A DNA stretch of 64,000 nucleotides from Thiobaca trueperi (lineage in GTDB: Bacteria; Pseudomonadota; Gammaproteobacteria; Chromatiales; Chromatiaceae). Positions 53,284-60,886 of the stretch are shown here, one piece after another (the stretch's first letter is position 1; every line of letters starts with the position of its first letter). The notes below the pieces were generated by a model, which did no database searches, was not told the DNA's origin, and saw only the letters and a program-made list of their open reading frames with translations. The DNA lies in NCBI RefSeq assembly GCF_004342175.1, contig NZ_SMAO01000007.1, positions 62,001 to 126,000 on the forward strand, read 5' to 3'. The position numbers and the translations under genes are program-made.

Positions 53284-54960
53284 ATGAATCAGTCCACTAT
53301 TCGAGCGGTCTCCCTCGTTCTTTCGCTCAGTGCATCCATGACGACGAGCGCTCAAATCCCAATGGCCGGCGACCTCGGCGACACGCCCATCGTCAACACT
53401 TCGGAGGCGACCGACAGATTGCCGGTCTGCCCGGATCACTGCCGGATCGGCGCGTTCAATGACACGGCGAGCTGTCATCTATGGGATTCACGAACCGGCC
53501 TCTGGAGCCATGATCCAGATGATCGTGAATACCGGCTGCATAACCGGGCGCGCCATCATATCGCCTGGCTGAACCAGTGGATGATGCCTGCCGGCGGCGT
53601 CATGGCCGCCGAGTTCGCCGACGCGACCCTGAGCGCGGTTCGCTCCTATGGCGGGCGGCGTGACTCGCCGATCTGGACCGGAACCTATCTGGCCGCCGAG
53701 GCGCTGCGCCTGATGAATACGGGTGCGCCGGACGCCGAGCGCGCGCTGCGCGAAACGGTCGAGACGCTGCATCGCTGGTGGAACATCTCGGGTGATCGCG
53801 GCTATCTGGCCCGTTATGCGGCGCCCGCCGATAGTCCGGCGCCGATTCAGGCGCTTCTGAGCGCCGATGATCCCGAGGTGCATCGGGATGTGAGTTATGA
53901 GAACCAAATCTGGCACTGGCGCGGCAACATCAGTCGCGATCAGTACCAGGGCGTGATGCTCGGCTATTCGCTGGCCTATGAGGCAACCTCCAACCCGACG
54001 ATACGCGAGATCATCCGGCATGACGTGGTGGAATTCGTCGAACAGCTGATGAACAGCGAACGCCAGCGGGTCAATCTCATGATCAATGGATGGAACCTGA
54101 AAGCCAATGTCACCATTCCCTACGCCGTCTTCAGTCAGGCCGACGCACCCAACGGGACACCGGCCCTGACACTCAACACCAACCCTTTCGATGTTGTCGG
54201 CGAAGGCGTGCTCTTTTTTCTGCCCAATGCCGCCGATCTGGTGCGTCAGCTACCGGGCTTCGGCGCTTTCCCCGATTTTTACCAGCCGACCCAGGCGATT
54301 CAGCTCGCCGCCATCTTCCGCGTGGCGCTCCAGGTGACTGAGGATGTGCCTGAATATGCCGAGCGTCGCCAGATCATCGCGGAGCACTATGAGCGCCATG
54401 CCGACGAGTGGCTCGACATCGCCGCCGACTGGCGTAACACCAACCGCTGCGATTCCGGCTACTTCGGTCTCAACATCGGTTTCATGCCGCTCTACAACTG
54501 GATCCGGCTGGAGACGGACCCGGCACGCCGGGGACGGCTGCAGCGTGAGGTCTTGCGCGACGCACTCTGGGCCGAGGTTGCCGGGCACAAAAACGTCTTC
54601 TTTGCCTTCATCTATGCCGCGCAGGCGCCCGATGAGGATGACACGCGCGCCGTGATCGATGCCCATGTCGCCCAGTTGGCCCGCTTCCCTGACGCCCCCA
54701 ATCTATCGCATCCGATCGATCTGCGCGGCCGCTATCCCGAGAGCACGACCTGTCCAGGGATCTCAGCCGAGGCCGTGAATGTCGATGAGCGTCCGCCAGC
54801 ATCATTTACCTGGGAGCGGCATCCCTGGAAGCTCCAGGACGATGGCACGCCCAACATGGTCTATGGCGGGGTCGATTATCTGATCGCCTATTGGATGGGG
54901 CGCCATCATGGCTTCCTCGCTGATGATGCGCCGGGAACCTGTCTGCTCTGGAGGCAGTAA
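53284..54960 (+). CDS. Exported protein of unknown function, probable alpha-helical toroid
   Basis: A 558-residue protein with a signal-like N-terminus (to TTSAQ). I do not recognise the family with confidence. The body is rich in long amphipathic helices with regularly spaced Trp/Tyr residues (RARHHIAWLNQWMMPAG, TGTYLAAEALRLM, YENQIWHWRGNISRDQYQGVMLGYSLA, NIGFMPLYNWIRLE), which resembles (alpha/alpha) barrel glycosidases or lyases. Six cysteines occur, mostly near the ends (VCPDHCRIG, ASCHLW, TTCPG, GTCLLW), suggesting disulfides. No catalytic motif was identified. The gene stands alone and converges with lon. Confidence 0.6.
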   Translation: MNQSTIRAVSLVLSLSASMTTSAQIPMAGDLGDTPIVNTSEATDRLPVCPDHCRIGAFNDTASCHLWDSRTGLWSHDPDDREYRLHNRARHHIAWLNQWMMPAGGVMAAEFADATLSAVRSYGGRRDSPIWTGTYLAAEALRLMNTGAPDAERALRETVETLHRWWNISGDRGYLARYAAPADSPAPIQALLSADDPEVHRDVSYENQIWHWRGNISRDQYQGVMLGYSLAYEATSNPTIREIIRHDVVEFVEQLMNSERQRVNLMINGWNLKANVTIPYAVFSQADAPNGTPALTLNTNPFDVVGEGVLFFLPNAADLVRQLPGFGAFPDFYQPTQAIQLAAIFRVALQVTEDVPEYAERRQIIAEHYERHADEWLDIAADWRNTNRCDSGYFGLNIGFMPLYNWIRLETDPARRGRLQREVLRDALWAEVAGHKNVFFAFIYAAQAPDEDDTRAVIDAHVAQLARFPDAPNLSHPIDLRGRYPESTTCPGISAEAVNVDERPPASFTWERHPWKLQDDGTPNMVYGGVDYLIAYWMGRHHGFLADDAPGTCLLWRQ

Positions 54961-54979
54961 TCCCTTTGCCTGAGGCCGT

Positions 54980-57367
54980 CTAACCGGCCTTGAACAGAAA
55001 CGGCAGGACATCCGCATACTGTGAGGCGAAATGCACCAGCAGACCCTTGCGCACATGCTCCGGCACTTCCTCGAAATCGCCCCGGTTGTCTTCGGGCAGG
55101 ATGATTTCCCGGATGCCGGCGCGACGGGCGGCGATCAGCTTTTCACGGATACCGCCGACCGGGAAGACCTCGCCGGTGAGTGTGATCTCGCCGGTCATGG
55201 CGATACGGCGGACGGGTTGATCAAGCGCCAGTGACAGCAGCGCCGAGGTGATGGTGACGCCGGCTGAAGGACCGTCCTTGGGCGTGGCGCCAGCGGGGAC
55301 ATGGACATGGATGAATGACTTTTCAAAGAAGGCCGGATCCGCGCCAAACAGCTTGGCGTGGCTGACCAGATAGCCGTAAGCGATCTCCGCCGATTCCTTC
55401 ATGACATCGCCAAGCTGGCCGGTCAGCTTGAAGCCGCGCGCGAAGCTGTGGGTGCGCGCTGCCTCGATCGAGAGTGTTGCGCCACCCATTGAGGTCCAGG
55501 CCAGACCGGTGACGACGCCGGGGCCGGACAGCTTGCGCTCATCGCGGAAGACCGGGCTGCCGAGATAGCCTTTCAGATCGGGTTCATTGACCGTGATCGG
55601 CGTTTCCTCGCCCTCCAGCATCCGCACCGCGACCTTGCGCACGATCTTGCCGAGCTGTTTTTCCAGCCGGCGCACCCCGGCATCGCGCGCATAACCCTCG
55701 ATCAGTGCACGCAGCGTCCTGACATCGAGCTTGATGGCGCCCTTGCCGAGTCCGGCACGGTCGATCTGACGCGGCAGGAGATATTTGCGGGCGATCTGGA
55801 GCTTTTCCTCGGCGATGTAACCCGAGAGCTTGATGACCTCCATGCGATCCAGCAGCGGTCCCGGAATGCTGTCCAACTGATTGGCGGTGCAGACGAAGAG
55901 CACCTTCGAGAGATCGAAGCGCAGATCCAGATAATGGTCCAGGAAATCGGCGTTCTGCTCCGGATCCAGCACCTCCAGCAGGGCCGAGGCCGGATCGCCA
56001 TGATAGGAGGCGCCGATCTTGTCGATCTCGTCGAGCATGATGACCGGGTTGGCGGTACCGGTATCCTTGATGGCCTGAAGGAATTTGCCGGGCATGGCGC
56101 CGATGTAGGTGCGTCGATGGCCCTTGATTTCGGCCTCGTCACGGATGCCGCCGACCGAGAAGCGAAAGAAGCGCCGTCCCAGTGCATCGGCGATGGAATG
56201 GCCGATGGAGGTCTTGCCGACGCCGGGTGGCCCGACCAGCAGGATGATGGAGCCGGCAATCTCACCCTTGTGGATGCCGACCGCGAGAAATTCCAGGATG
56301 CGTCCCTTCACGTCCTCCAGACCGTAATGGTCGCGATCCAGCACGCGCCGGGCGCGCTTGAGATTCAGCTTGTCCGCTGAATGCAGGCCCCAGGGCAGCA
56401 GCGTGATCCAGTCGAGATAATTGCGGGTGACGGCGTACTCGGGCGAGCCGGTCTCCAGCATGCCCATTTTCTCCAGCTCTTCCTCGACCCGCTTGCCTGC
56501 CTGTTCGGTCAGCGTGAGCTTCTCCAGCCGCGCGCGGAACTTGTCGATCTCGGCGGTGCGATCATCCTTGGCGATGCCCAATTCTTTCTGAATCGCCTTG
56601 AGCTGTTCGCGCAGAAAGAACTCGCGCTGCTGCTTGTGCATCTTCTCCTCGACCGTGCGCCGGATCTTCTGCTGGGCGCGCGCGAGTTCGAGTTCGTTGT
56701 TGAGCAGCACCAAGACCTTTTCCATGCGCTGAAGCAGCGGCAGGATCTCCAGCACCTCCTGCAACTGCTGCTTGGTGGAGGTCGTGAGACTGGCGGCGAA
56801 ATCGGCCAGATGTGACGGGTCATCGGGGCCAAAGCGGTCGAGAAACATCCGCAGCTCTTCGACATAGAGCGGATTGAGCGGCAGCAGCTCCTTGATGGTG
56901 TTGATGACCGCCATCGCGTAGGCCTTGACCTCCGCGTTGGGTGGCCCCTCCGGCTCGGGCAGATAAGCGACACGGGCGCAGAAGGGCGTCTGTGGATTGA
57001 CCCAGTCGGCGACGCTGAAACGCTGGAGACATTCCACCAGCACTTGCAGGTGTCCGTCCTGCTGATGGATACGATGGACCCGGCAGGCGGTGCCGATCCG
57101 TCTGAAATTGATGGTGGTGGCCTCCTCCGAGGTCTCGCTATCGACCAGCACCACGCCGAGGATCTTGTGGTCGGTATCGGCCACCGCGCGGATGGTCGGC
57201 GCCCAGTGCTCGGCGTTCATCATCAGCGGGACCGCCTGTCCCGGAAAGAAGGGGCGGGATGCGACGGGTAGCAGATGGATTTCGATGGGCAGGACGTCAT
57301 TGGCCCGCGCCAGTTGGATCGGCTCCATGTCTTCCATCTCGCTGTCGATCAGATCCTCGTCCGTCAT
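54980..57367 (-). CDS. lon: ATP-dependent endopeptidase La (Lon)
   Basis: Cytosolic AAA+ protease degrading misfolded and regulatory proteins. The 795-residue protein has a LON N-domain (PIEIHLLPVASRPFFPGQAVPL), a coiled-coil middle, the AAA+ module (Walker A GPPGVGKTSIGHS, Walker B PVIMLDEIDKIG) and the protease domain with catalytic Ser in PKDGPSAGVTIT and Lys in GGIREKLIAARR. I choose ATG 57367, preceded by GAGGTGAAC, over an in-frame start 22 codons upstream. It is distinct from the stand-alone LON-N protein at 31057. Confidence 0.97.
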   Translation of the reverse strand: MTDEDLIDSEMEDMEPIQLARANDVLPIEIHLLPVASRPFFPGQAVPLMMNAEHWAPTIRAVADTDHKILGVVLVDSETSEEATTINFRRIGTACRVHRIHQQDGHLQVLVECLQRFSVADWVNPQTPFCARVAYLPEPEGPPNAEVKAYAMAVINTIKELLPLNPLYVEELRMFLDRFGPDDPSHLADFAASLTTSTKQQLQEVLEILPLLQRMEKVLVLLNNELELARAQQKIRRTVEEKMHKQQREFFLREQLKAIQKELGIAKDDRTAEIDKFRARLEKLTLTEQAGKRVEEELEKMGMLETGSPEYAVTRNYLDWITLLPWGLHSADKLNLKRARRVLDRDHYGLEDVKGRILEFLAVGIHKGEIAGSIILLVGPPGVGKTSIGHSIADALGRRFFRFSVGGIRDEAEIKGHRRTYIGAMPGKFLQAIKDTGTANPVIMLDEIDKIGASYHGDPASALLEVLDPEQNADFLDHYLDLRFDLSKVLFVCTANQLDSIPGPLLDRMEVIKLSGYIAEEKLQIARKYLLPRQIDRAGLGKGAIKLDVRTLRALIEGYARDAGVRRLEKQLGKIVRKVAVRMLEGEETPITVNEPDLKGYLGSPVFRDERKLSGPGVVTGLAWTSMGGATLSIEAARTHSFARGFKLTGQLGDVMKESAEIAYGYLVSHAKLFGADPAFFEKSFIHVHVPAGATPKDGPSAGVTITSALLSLALDQPVRRIAMTGEITLTGEVFPVGGIREKLIAARRAGIREIILPEDNRGDFEEVPEHVRKGLLVHFASQYADVLPFLFKAG

Positions 57368-57495
57368 GTTCACCTCGCTTGAAAAACCCTGGTTAAGGGC
57401 AGCCAATTTCAGGTCTTCGGTGCCGATTTGCAAGTGCGGGTTAAACGCAAGGGAGTGAACGCTGTACTCTGAATGCTTCGCCCAGCCAGCCCGGC

Positions 57496-57522
57496 TAAAG
57501 GTTTCAGCCCATCAGCCGATAC
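57496..57522 (+). promoter_or_regulatory. Sigma-28 (FliA) promoter of the flagellin gene
   Basis: TAAA (57496-57499), 15 bases, GCCGATAC (57515-57522): almost exactly the FliA consensus TAAA-N15-GCCGATAA. The leader is about 77 bases. Confidence 0.85.
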
Positions 57523-57606
57523 CTTGAACGGATCCCAGTGATTACCCCACGGCCTACCGCTGATGTCCAGCAGTCCGCCGACTCAACACAGACAGGAGAT
57601 ACAGTC

Positions 57607-59883
57607 ATGGCAATGGTCATCAATTCAAACATCGCATCGCTGAATGCACAGCGCCAGATCACCAAGTCCCAGAGTGGGCTGGCGCAGTCGATGGAACGTT
57701 TGAGCAGTGGTATGCGCATCAACTCAGCGAAGGACGACGCCGCCGGTTCAGCCATCGCCAGCCGCCTGACCTCGCAGGTGCGCGGCCTCAATCAGGCGGT
57801 GCGTAACGCCAACGACGGTATCTCGCTGGTGCAGACCGCCGAAGGCGCCCTGAGCGAATCGTCCAACATCCTGCAGCGCATGCGCGAGCTGTCGGTGCAA
57901 TCCGCCAACGGCACCTACACCAGCGGCAACCGCTCGACCCTGAACGCCGAGACCCAGCAGTTGGTCAAGGAATTGGATCGTATCTCCTCCAGCACCAATT
58001 TCAACGGTATGAATCTGCTCGACGGCACATCAAAAGATGTCAAGTTGCAGATCGGCGCCGAGGCCAATCAGACCATCAGCGTCAATATCGGCGTCATGGA
58101 TTCCAAATCGCTGGGTGTGGCGAAGACGGCGGGTGTGGGCGCTTTGGGACGGACGGGTGGCGGTAGTGATTTTGCGAACGTAGTCGATGAAGCAGCTAAT
58201 ACGGATCCGGACGTGAGTACGCTTCTCAAGTCCTTGGGCGACGGCGACCTCACCATCAACGGAATTGCCATCGGTGGCGCGACCGCTGCCTCCGATACTG
58301 CTTCAACTTACGGCAAGAGCGCGAGCGCCATTTCGACTGCTGCTGCCATCAATGCTCAAACCGATAAGACCGGCGTCACGGCGGTGGTGGGCGAGACCAA
58401 GCTTGGTGGTCAGGATATGAGCGAGCATGATGGCTCGGCTCAGGACGGTAACATCGTATTGAATGGCGTTACGATCAAGATCTCGACTCAGGCATTTGAT
58501 ACGACGACAGAGTCCTCCCGCCAGGCGGGTAATGCAGCAAGTCGTGCCGCTGTTGTTGATGCCATCAATAAAGAATCGGCGCGGACGGGTGTCACGGCTG
58601 TTGATACCGGAAGTGAAAATGGGGGCGTTTCACTCGTCGCGGCGGATGGACGCAACATCGCGTTGGATCTAAGTGAAATAGGCGGCGAAACGGCTTCTAA
58701 ATCTATGGGTTTAGGGACCGACGTGATTGTCACCGACGCAACGACCGATCCGCCTACCAGGGCATATAATGATTTCTCTATCACCACTGGTACAGTGACA
58801 TTGGTGTCCACCGGCGGCAAAGAGATCAATATCACCTCTGGTGCGACCGGCAGTGCTGCCGACGCGGGCTTTGTCGAGGGAAACTACAGCGGTACTGCGA
58901 CCCAGGTATCGTCGGATCTTAAAGATTCGGCTGTGGCGATGACGGCGGGCAATGTTCTGGTCAACGGCGTTTCGGTCGGGCCTTCCTACGCGATAGACGA
59001 CACCGCATCCAGTCATGGCAAGGAATACAGCGCCATTGCCAAGGCGGCAGCCTTCAATCTGGTGTCCGACAAGACCGGCGTCACGGCGGTGGCGAACCAG
59101 AACATCGCCAAAAACACAGTTGCACAAACAAATGATGGTGCCACAGTGACCGCCAGGATCAATGGCGTTCTGCTGGATACGGTAACCACCGCAGCAGACT
59201 CCGACATGAGCGCCAATCGCAAGGCATTCATTGATGCAGTGAATGCAAAAACCGCAGAAACCGGTGTGCGGGCGGTCGATACCGGCATCAACGGATCTGA
59301 TGGAACCAGTGGCAGTGCAATGGGTGGCGGCGTGCAGCTCATTGCGGATGATGGGCGCAACATTGCGGTTGCAGTCGAAAACGGAAGCGAGGTCGGATTT
59401 GCTACTGCTGATATCGCAACCGACACTGGTGATACTGCCGAACCAACAGTCTTTGTCGGTGAATACACCCTCAAATCGGACAAAGAGATCGATATTGGGC
59501 GTGGAACCAATGCCAATCTCTCATTCTCGGGTCTGAGCGTCGGCACCTACGGCGGCGGAGAAGACGGCATGTCGCTCGCCAGCATCGACATCTCGACCGT
59601 CGAGGGCGCAAACAAGGCGATCAAGGCCATCGACAACGCACTCGAAAAGGTGAACGATGTGCGCGCTGATCTGGGTGCGGTCAACAACCGGCTGGACTTC
59701 ACCATCAACAACCTGTCCAGCATCTCGCAGAACGCCTCGGCCTCGCGCTCACGCATTGAGGACGCGGACTTCGCGGCGGAAACGGCCTCGCTCTCGCGCT
59801 CGCAGGTGTTGACGCAGGCTGGCAGCGCGATGCTGGCGCAGGCCAACGCAGCACCGCAGCAGGTACTCTCGCTTCTGCGTTAA
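57607..59883 (+). CDS. fliC: Flagellin with enlarged, internally duplicated central domain
   Basis: Filament subunit exported by the flagellar type III system. The N-terminal D0/D1 ([29 protein letters not shown]) and C-terminal D1/D0 ([38 protein letters not shown] in part) are canonical. At 758 residues it is longer than typical flagellins. The central part contains a block repeated with about 230-residue spacing: [12 protein letters not shown] near 230 and [12 protein letters not shown] near 463; [16 protein letters not shown] near 320 and [16 protein letters not shown] near 545, of the flagellin hook-IN type. CAGGAGA precedes the ATG; a FliA promoter lies upstream. Confidence 0.97.
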   Translation: MAMVINSNIASLNAQRQITKSQSGLAQSMERLSSGMRINSAKDDAAGSAIASRLTSQVRGLNQAVRNANDGISLVQTAEGALSESSNILQRMRELSVQSANGTYTSGNRSTLNAETQQLVKELDRISSSTNFNGMNLLDGTSKDVKLQIGAEANQTISVNIGVMDSKSLGVAKTAGVGALGRTGGGSDFANVVDEAANTDPDVSTLLKSLGDGDLTINGIAIGGATAASDTASTYGKSASAISTAAAINAQTDKTGVTAVVGETKLGGQDMSEHDGSAQDGNIVLNGVTIKISTQAFDTTTESSRQAGNAASRAAVVDAINKESARTGVTAVDTGSENGGVSLVAADGRNIALDLSEIGGETASKSMGLGTDVIVTDATTDPPTRAYNDFSITTGTVTLVSTGGKEINITSGATGSAADAGFVEGNYSGTATQVSSDLKDSAVAMTAGNVLVNGVSVGPSYAIDDTASSHGKEYSAIAKAAAFNLVSDKTGVTAVANQNIAKNTVAQTNDGATVTARINGVLLDTVTTAADSDMSANRKAFIDAVNAKTAETGVRAVDTGINGSDGTSGSAMGGGVQLIADDGRNIAVAVENGSEVGFATADIATDTGDTAEPTVFVGEYTLKSDKEIDIGRGTNANLSFSGLSVGTYGGGEDGMSLASIDISTVEGANKAIKAIDNALEKVNDVRADLGAVNNRLDFTINNLSSISQNASASRSRIEDADFAAETASLSRSQVLTQAGSAMLAQANAAPQQVLSLLR

Positions 59884-59908
59884 ACTGAAGGTCAGGTGAG
59901 TGACAGAT

Positions 59909-59935
59909 GGGCGGTTCTCCACGCGGGAACCGCCC
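59909..59935 (+). terminator. Hairpin between flagellin gene and flaG
   Basis: GGGCGGTTC and GAACCGCCC form a perfect 9 bp stem with a 9-base loop, 26 bases after the flagellin stop. There is no T-run, so it may stabilise the flagellin mRNA or partly terminate before flaG. Confidence 0.55.
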
Positions 59936-59954
59936 GTGCGAACAGGAGAGAAAT

Positions 59955-60392
59955 ATGGCCAGCGATCCCTTGAGTCTGGCGGGATTGACACGGACGATTC
60001 CGTCTGCCAGCGGCGCCGGAATGCGCCCGGCCCCGAACGTCGAGAACGGCTCGGCTGGCGCTGCGCCCGAGAGCAGTCAGGCCAGCGTGACGACCGGTGC
60101 TCATGCCAGCAGCCTGGATGCATTCCAGCGCGGCGGATCCGGCGCGGTCAAGGCGAGTGACCAGGAGACGGTCGAGAAACTGAACGAGGCGGTTGATAAG
60201 ATCAACGAGATGATGCAGAACGGCAAGCAGACGCTGACCTTTCAGCTTGACGAAGAGTCCGAACGCATGGTGATCCGGGTGCTGGATGCGCAAACCAAGG
60301 AAGTCATCCGCCAGATCCCAAGTGAAGAAACCTTGAAATTCGCAAAATATGTCGATGGTCTGGTGGGATTGATTTTTAACAAAAAGGCTTAG
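59955..60392 (+). CDS. flaG: FlaG family protein
   Basis: A 145-residue protein of the FlaG family, implicated in filament length control. The N-terminal 75 residues are low-complexity. The conserved domain is at about 80-145: VEKLNEAVDKINEMMQNGKQTLTFQLDEESERMVIRVLD in part, then EVIRQIPSEETLKFAKYVDGLVGLIFNKKA in part. AACAGGAGAG lies just before ATG 59955. It sits between flagellin and fliD, the usual position. Confidence 0.93.
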   Translation: MASDPLSLAGLTRTIPSASGAGMRPAPNVENGSAGAAPESSQASVTTGAHASSLDAFQRGGSGAVKASDQETVEKLNEAVDKINEMMQNGKQTLTFQLDEESERMVIRVLDAQTKEVIRQIPSEETLKFAKYVDGLVGLIFNKKA

Positions 60393-60402
60393 CAACGATT
60401 GC

Positions 60403-60732
60403 ATGTCTGAAAGCCAGTTGATCGCCATGTTCCATGCTGGAACAGGGCGAAAATGCAGCGATCGAATTCAAATCAGTTGGCGTTCGTGCCGAGTCGCTTG
60501 CACGCGAGCCGGAAAGCGGCCCAATACCATCACGCCGGAAAAGCTCAAGATCGGCGTCTCCTATGTCGTGAATCCGATCATCGTCAACTTCACGGATAAC
60601 CTGCGTTATGACCGTCGCGGGCGCGACCTGCCGACGGTTTACTGCGAATCGCTCAAAATCGGTCGCCCTGCCGAGTTCATCGAGTTGGGCGAGGAGTTTC
60701 GTGTGATTCCGCCCCTGCCAAACCGGGCCTGA
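60403..60732 (+). CDS. Doubtful ORF between flaG and fliD
   Basis: A 109-codon frame with no recognised family. The last 65 codons (KLKIGVSYVVNPIIVNFTDN, YCESLKIGRPAEFIELGEEF) look protein-like. The first 40 are Arg/Cys-rich and look like a wrong frame, while the neighbouring frame over 60440-60530 reads AAIEFKSVGVRAESLAREPE. It may be a frameshifted or decayed small gene. Confidence 0.3.
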   Translation: MSESQLIAMFHAGTGRKCSDRIQISWRSCRVACTRAGKRPNTITPEKLKIGVSYVVNPIIVNFTDNLRYDRRGRDLPTVYCESLKIGRPAEFIELGEEFRVIPPLPNRA

Positions 60733-60793
60733 AAGCTTCCGGACGGGGCGAATACCCCGCCCGGCTCGGTTCACTCAGGATCGGCCAGTCAAT

Positions 60794-60820
60794 TCAAGAT
60801 TTCGGTGCGGGTGCCGATAA
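60794..60820 (+). promoter_or_regulatory. Sigma-28 (FliA) promoter of fliD
   Basis: TCAA (60794-60797), 15 bases, GCCGATAA (60813-60820), one base from the FliA consensus. It lies 66 bases before the fliD ATG. Confidence 0.75.
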
Positions 60821-60886
60821 AGATTCAGAGAATCAATGCGGGCATGGCTTGGAGTGGCTTGCCCCAAACGCTGAGGGGTGGCAATC

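Noticed and set aside
60840-60880. Sigma-54 promoter before fliD
   Set aside because: GG and GC pairs are present but not with 10-base spacing; the FliA-type promoter at 60794-60820 is much better.
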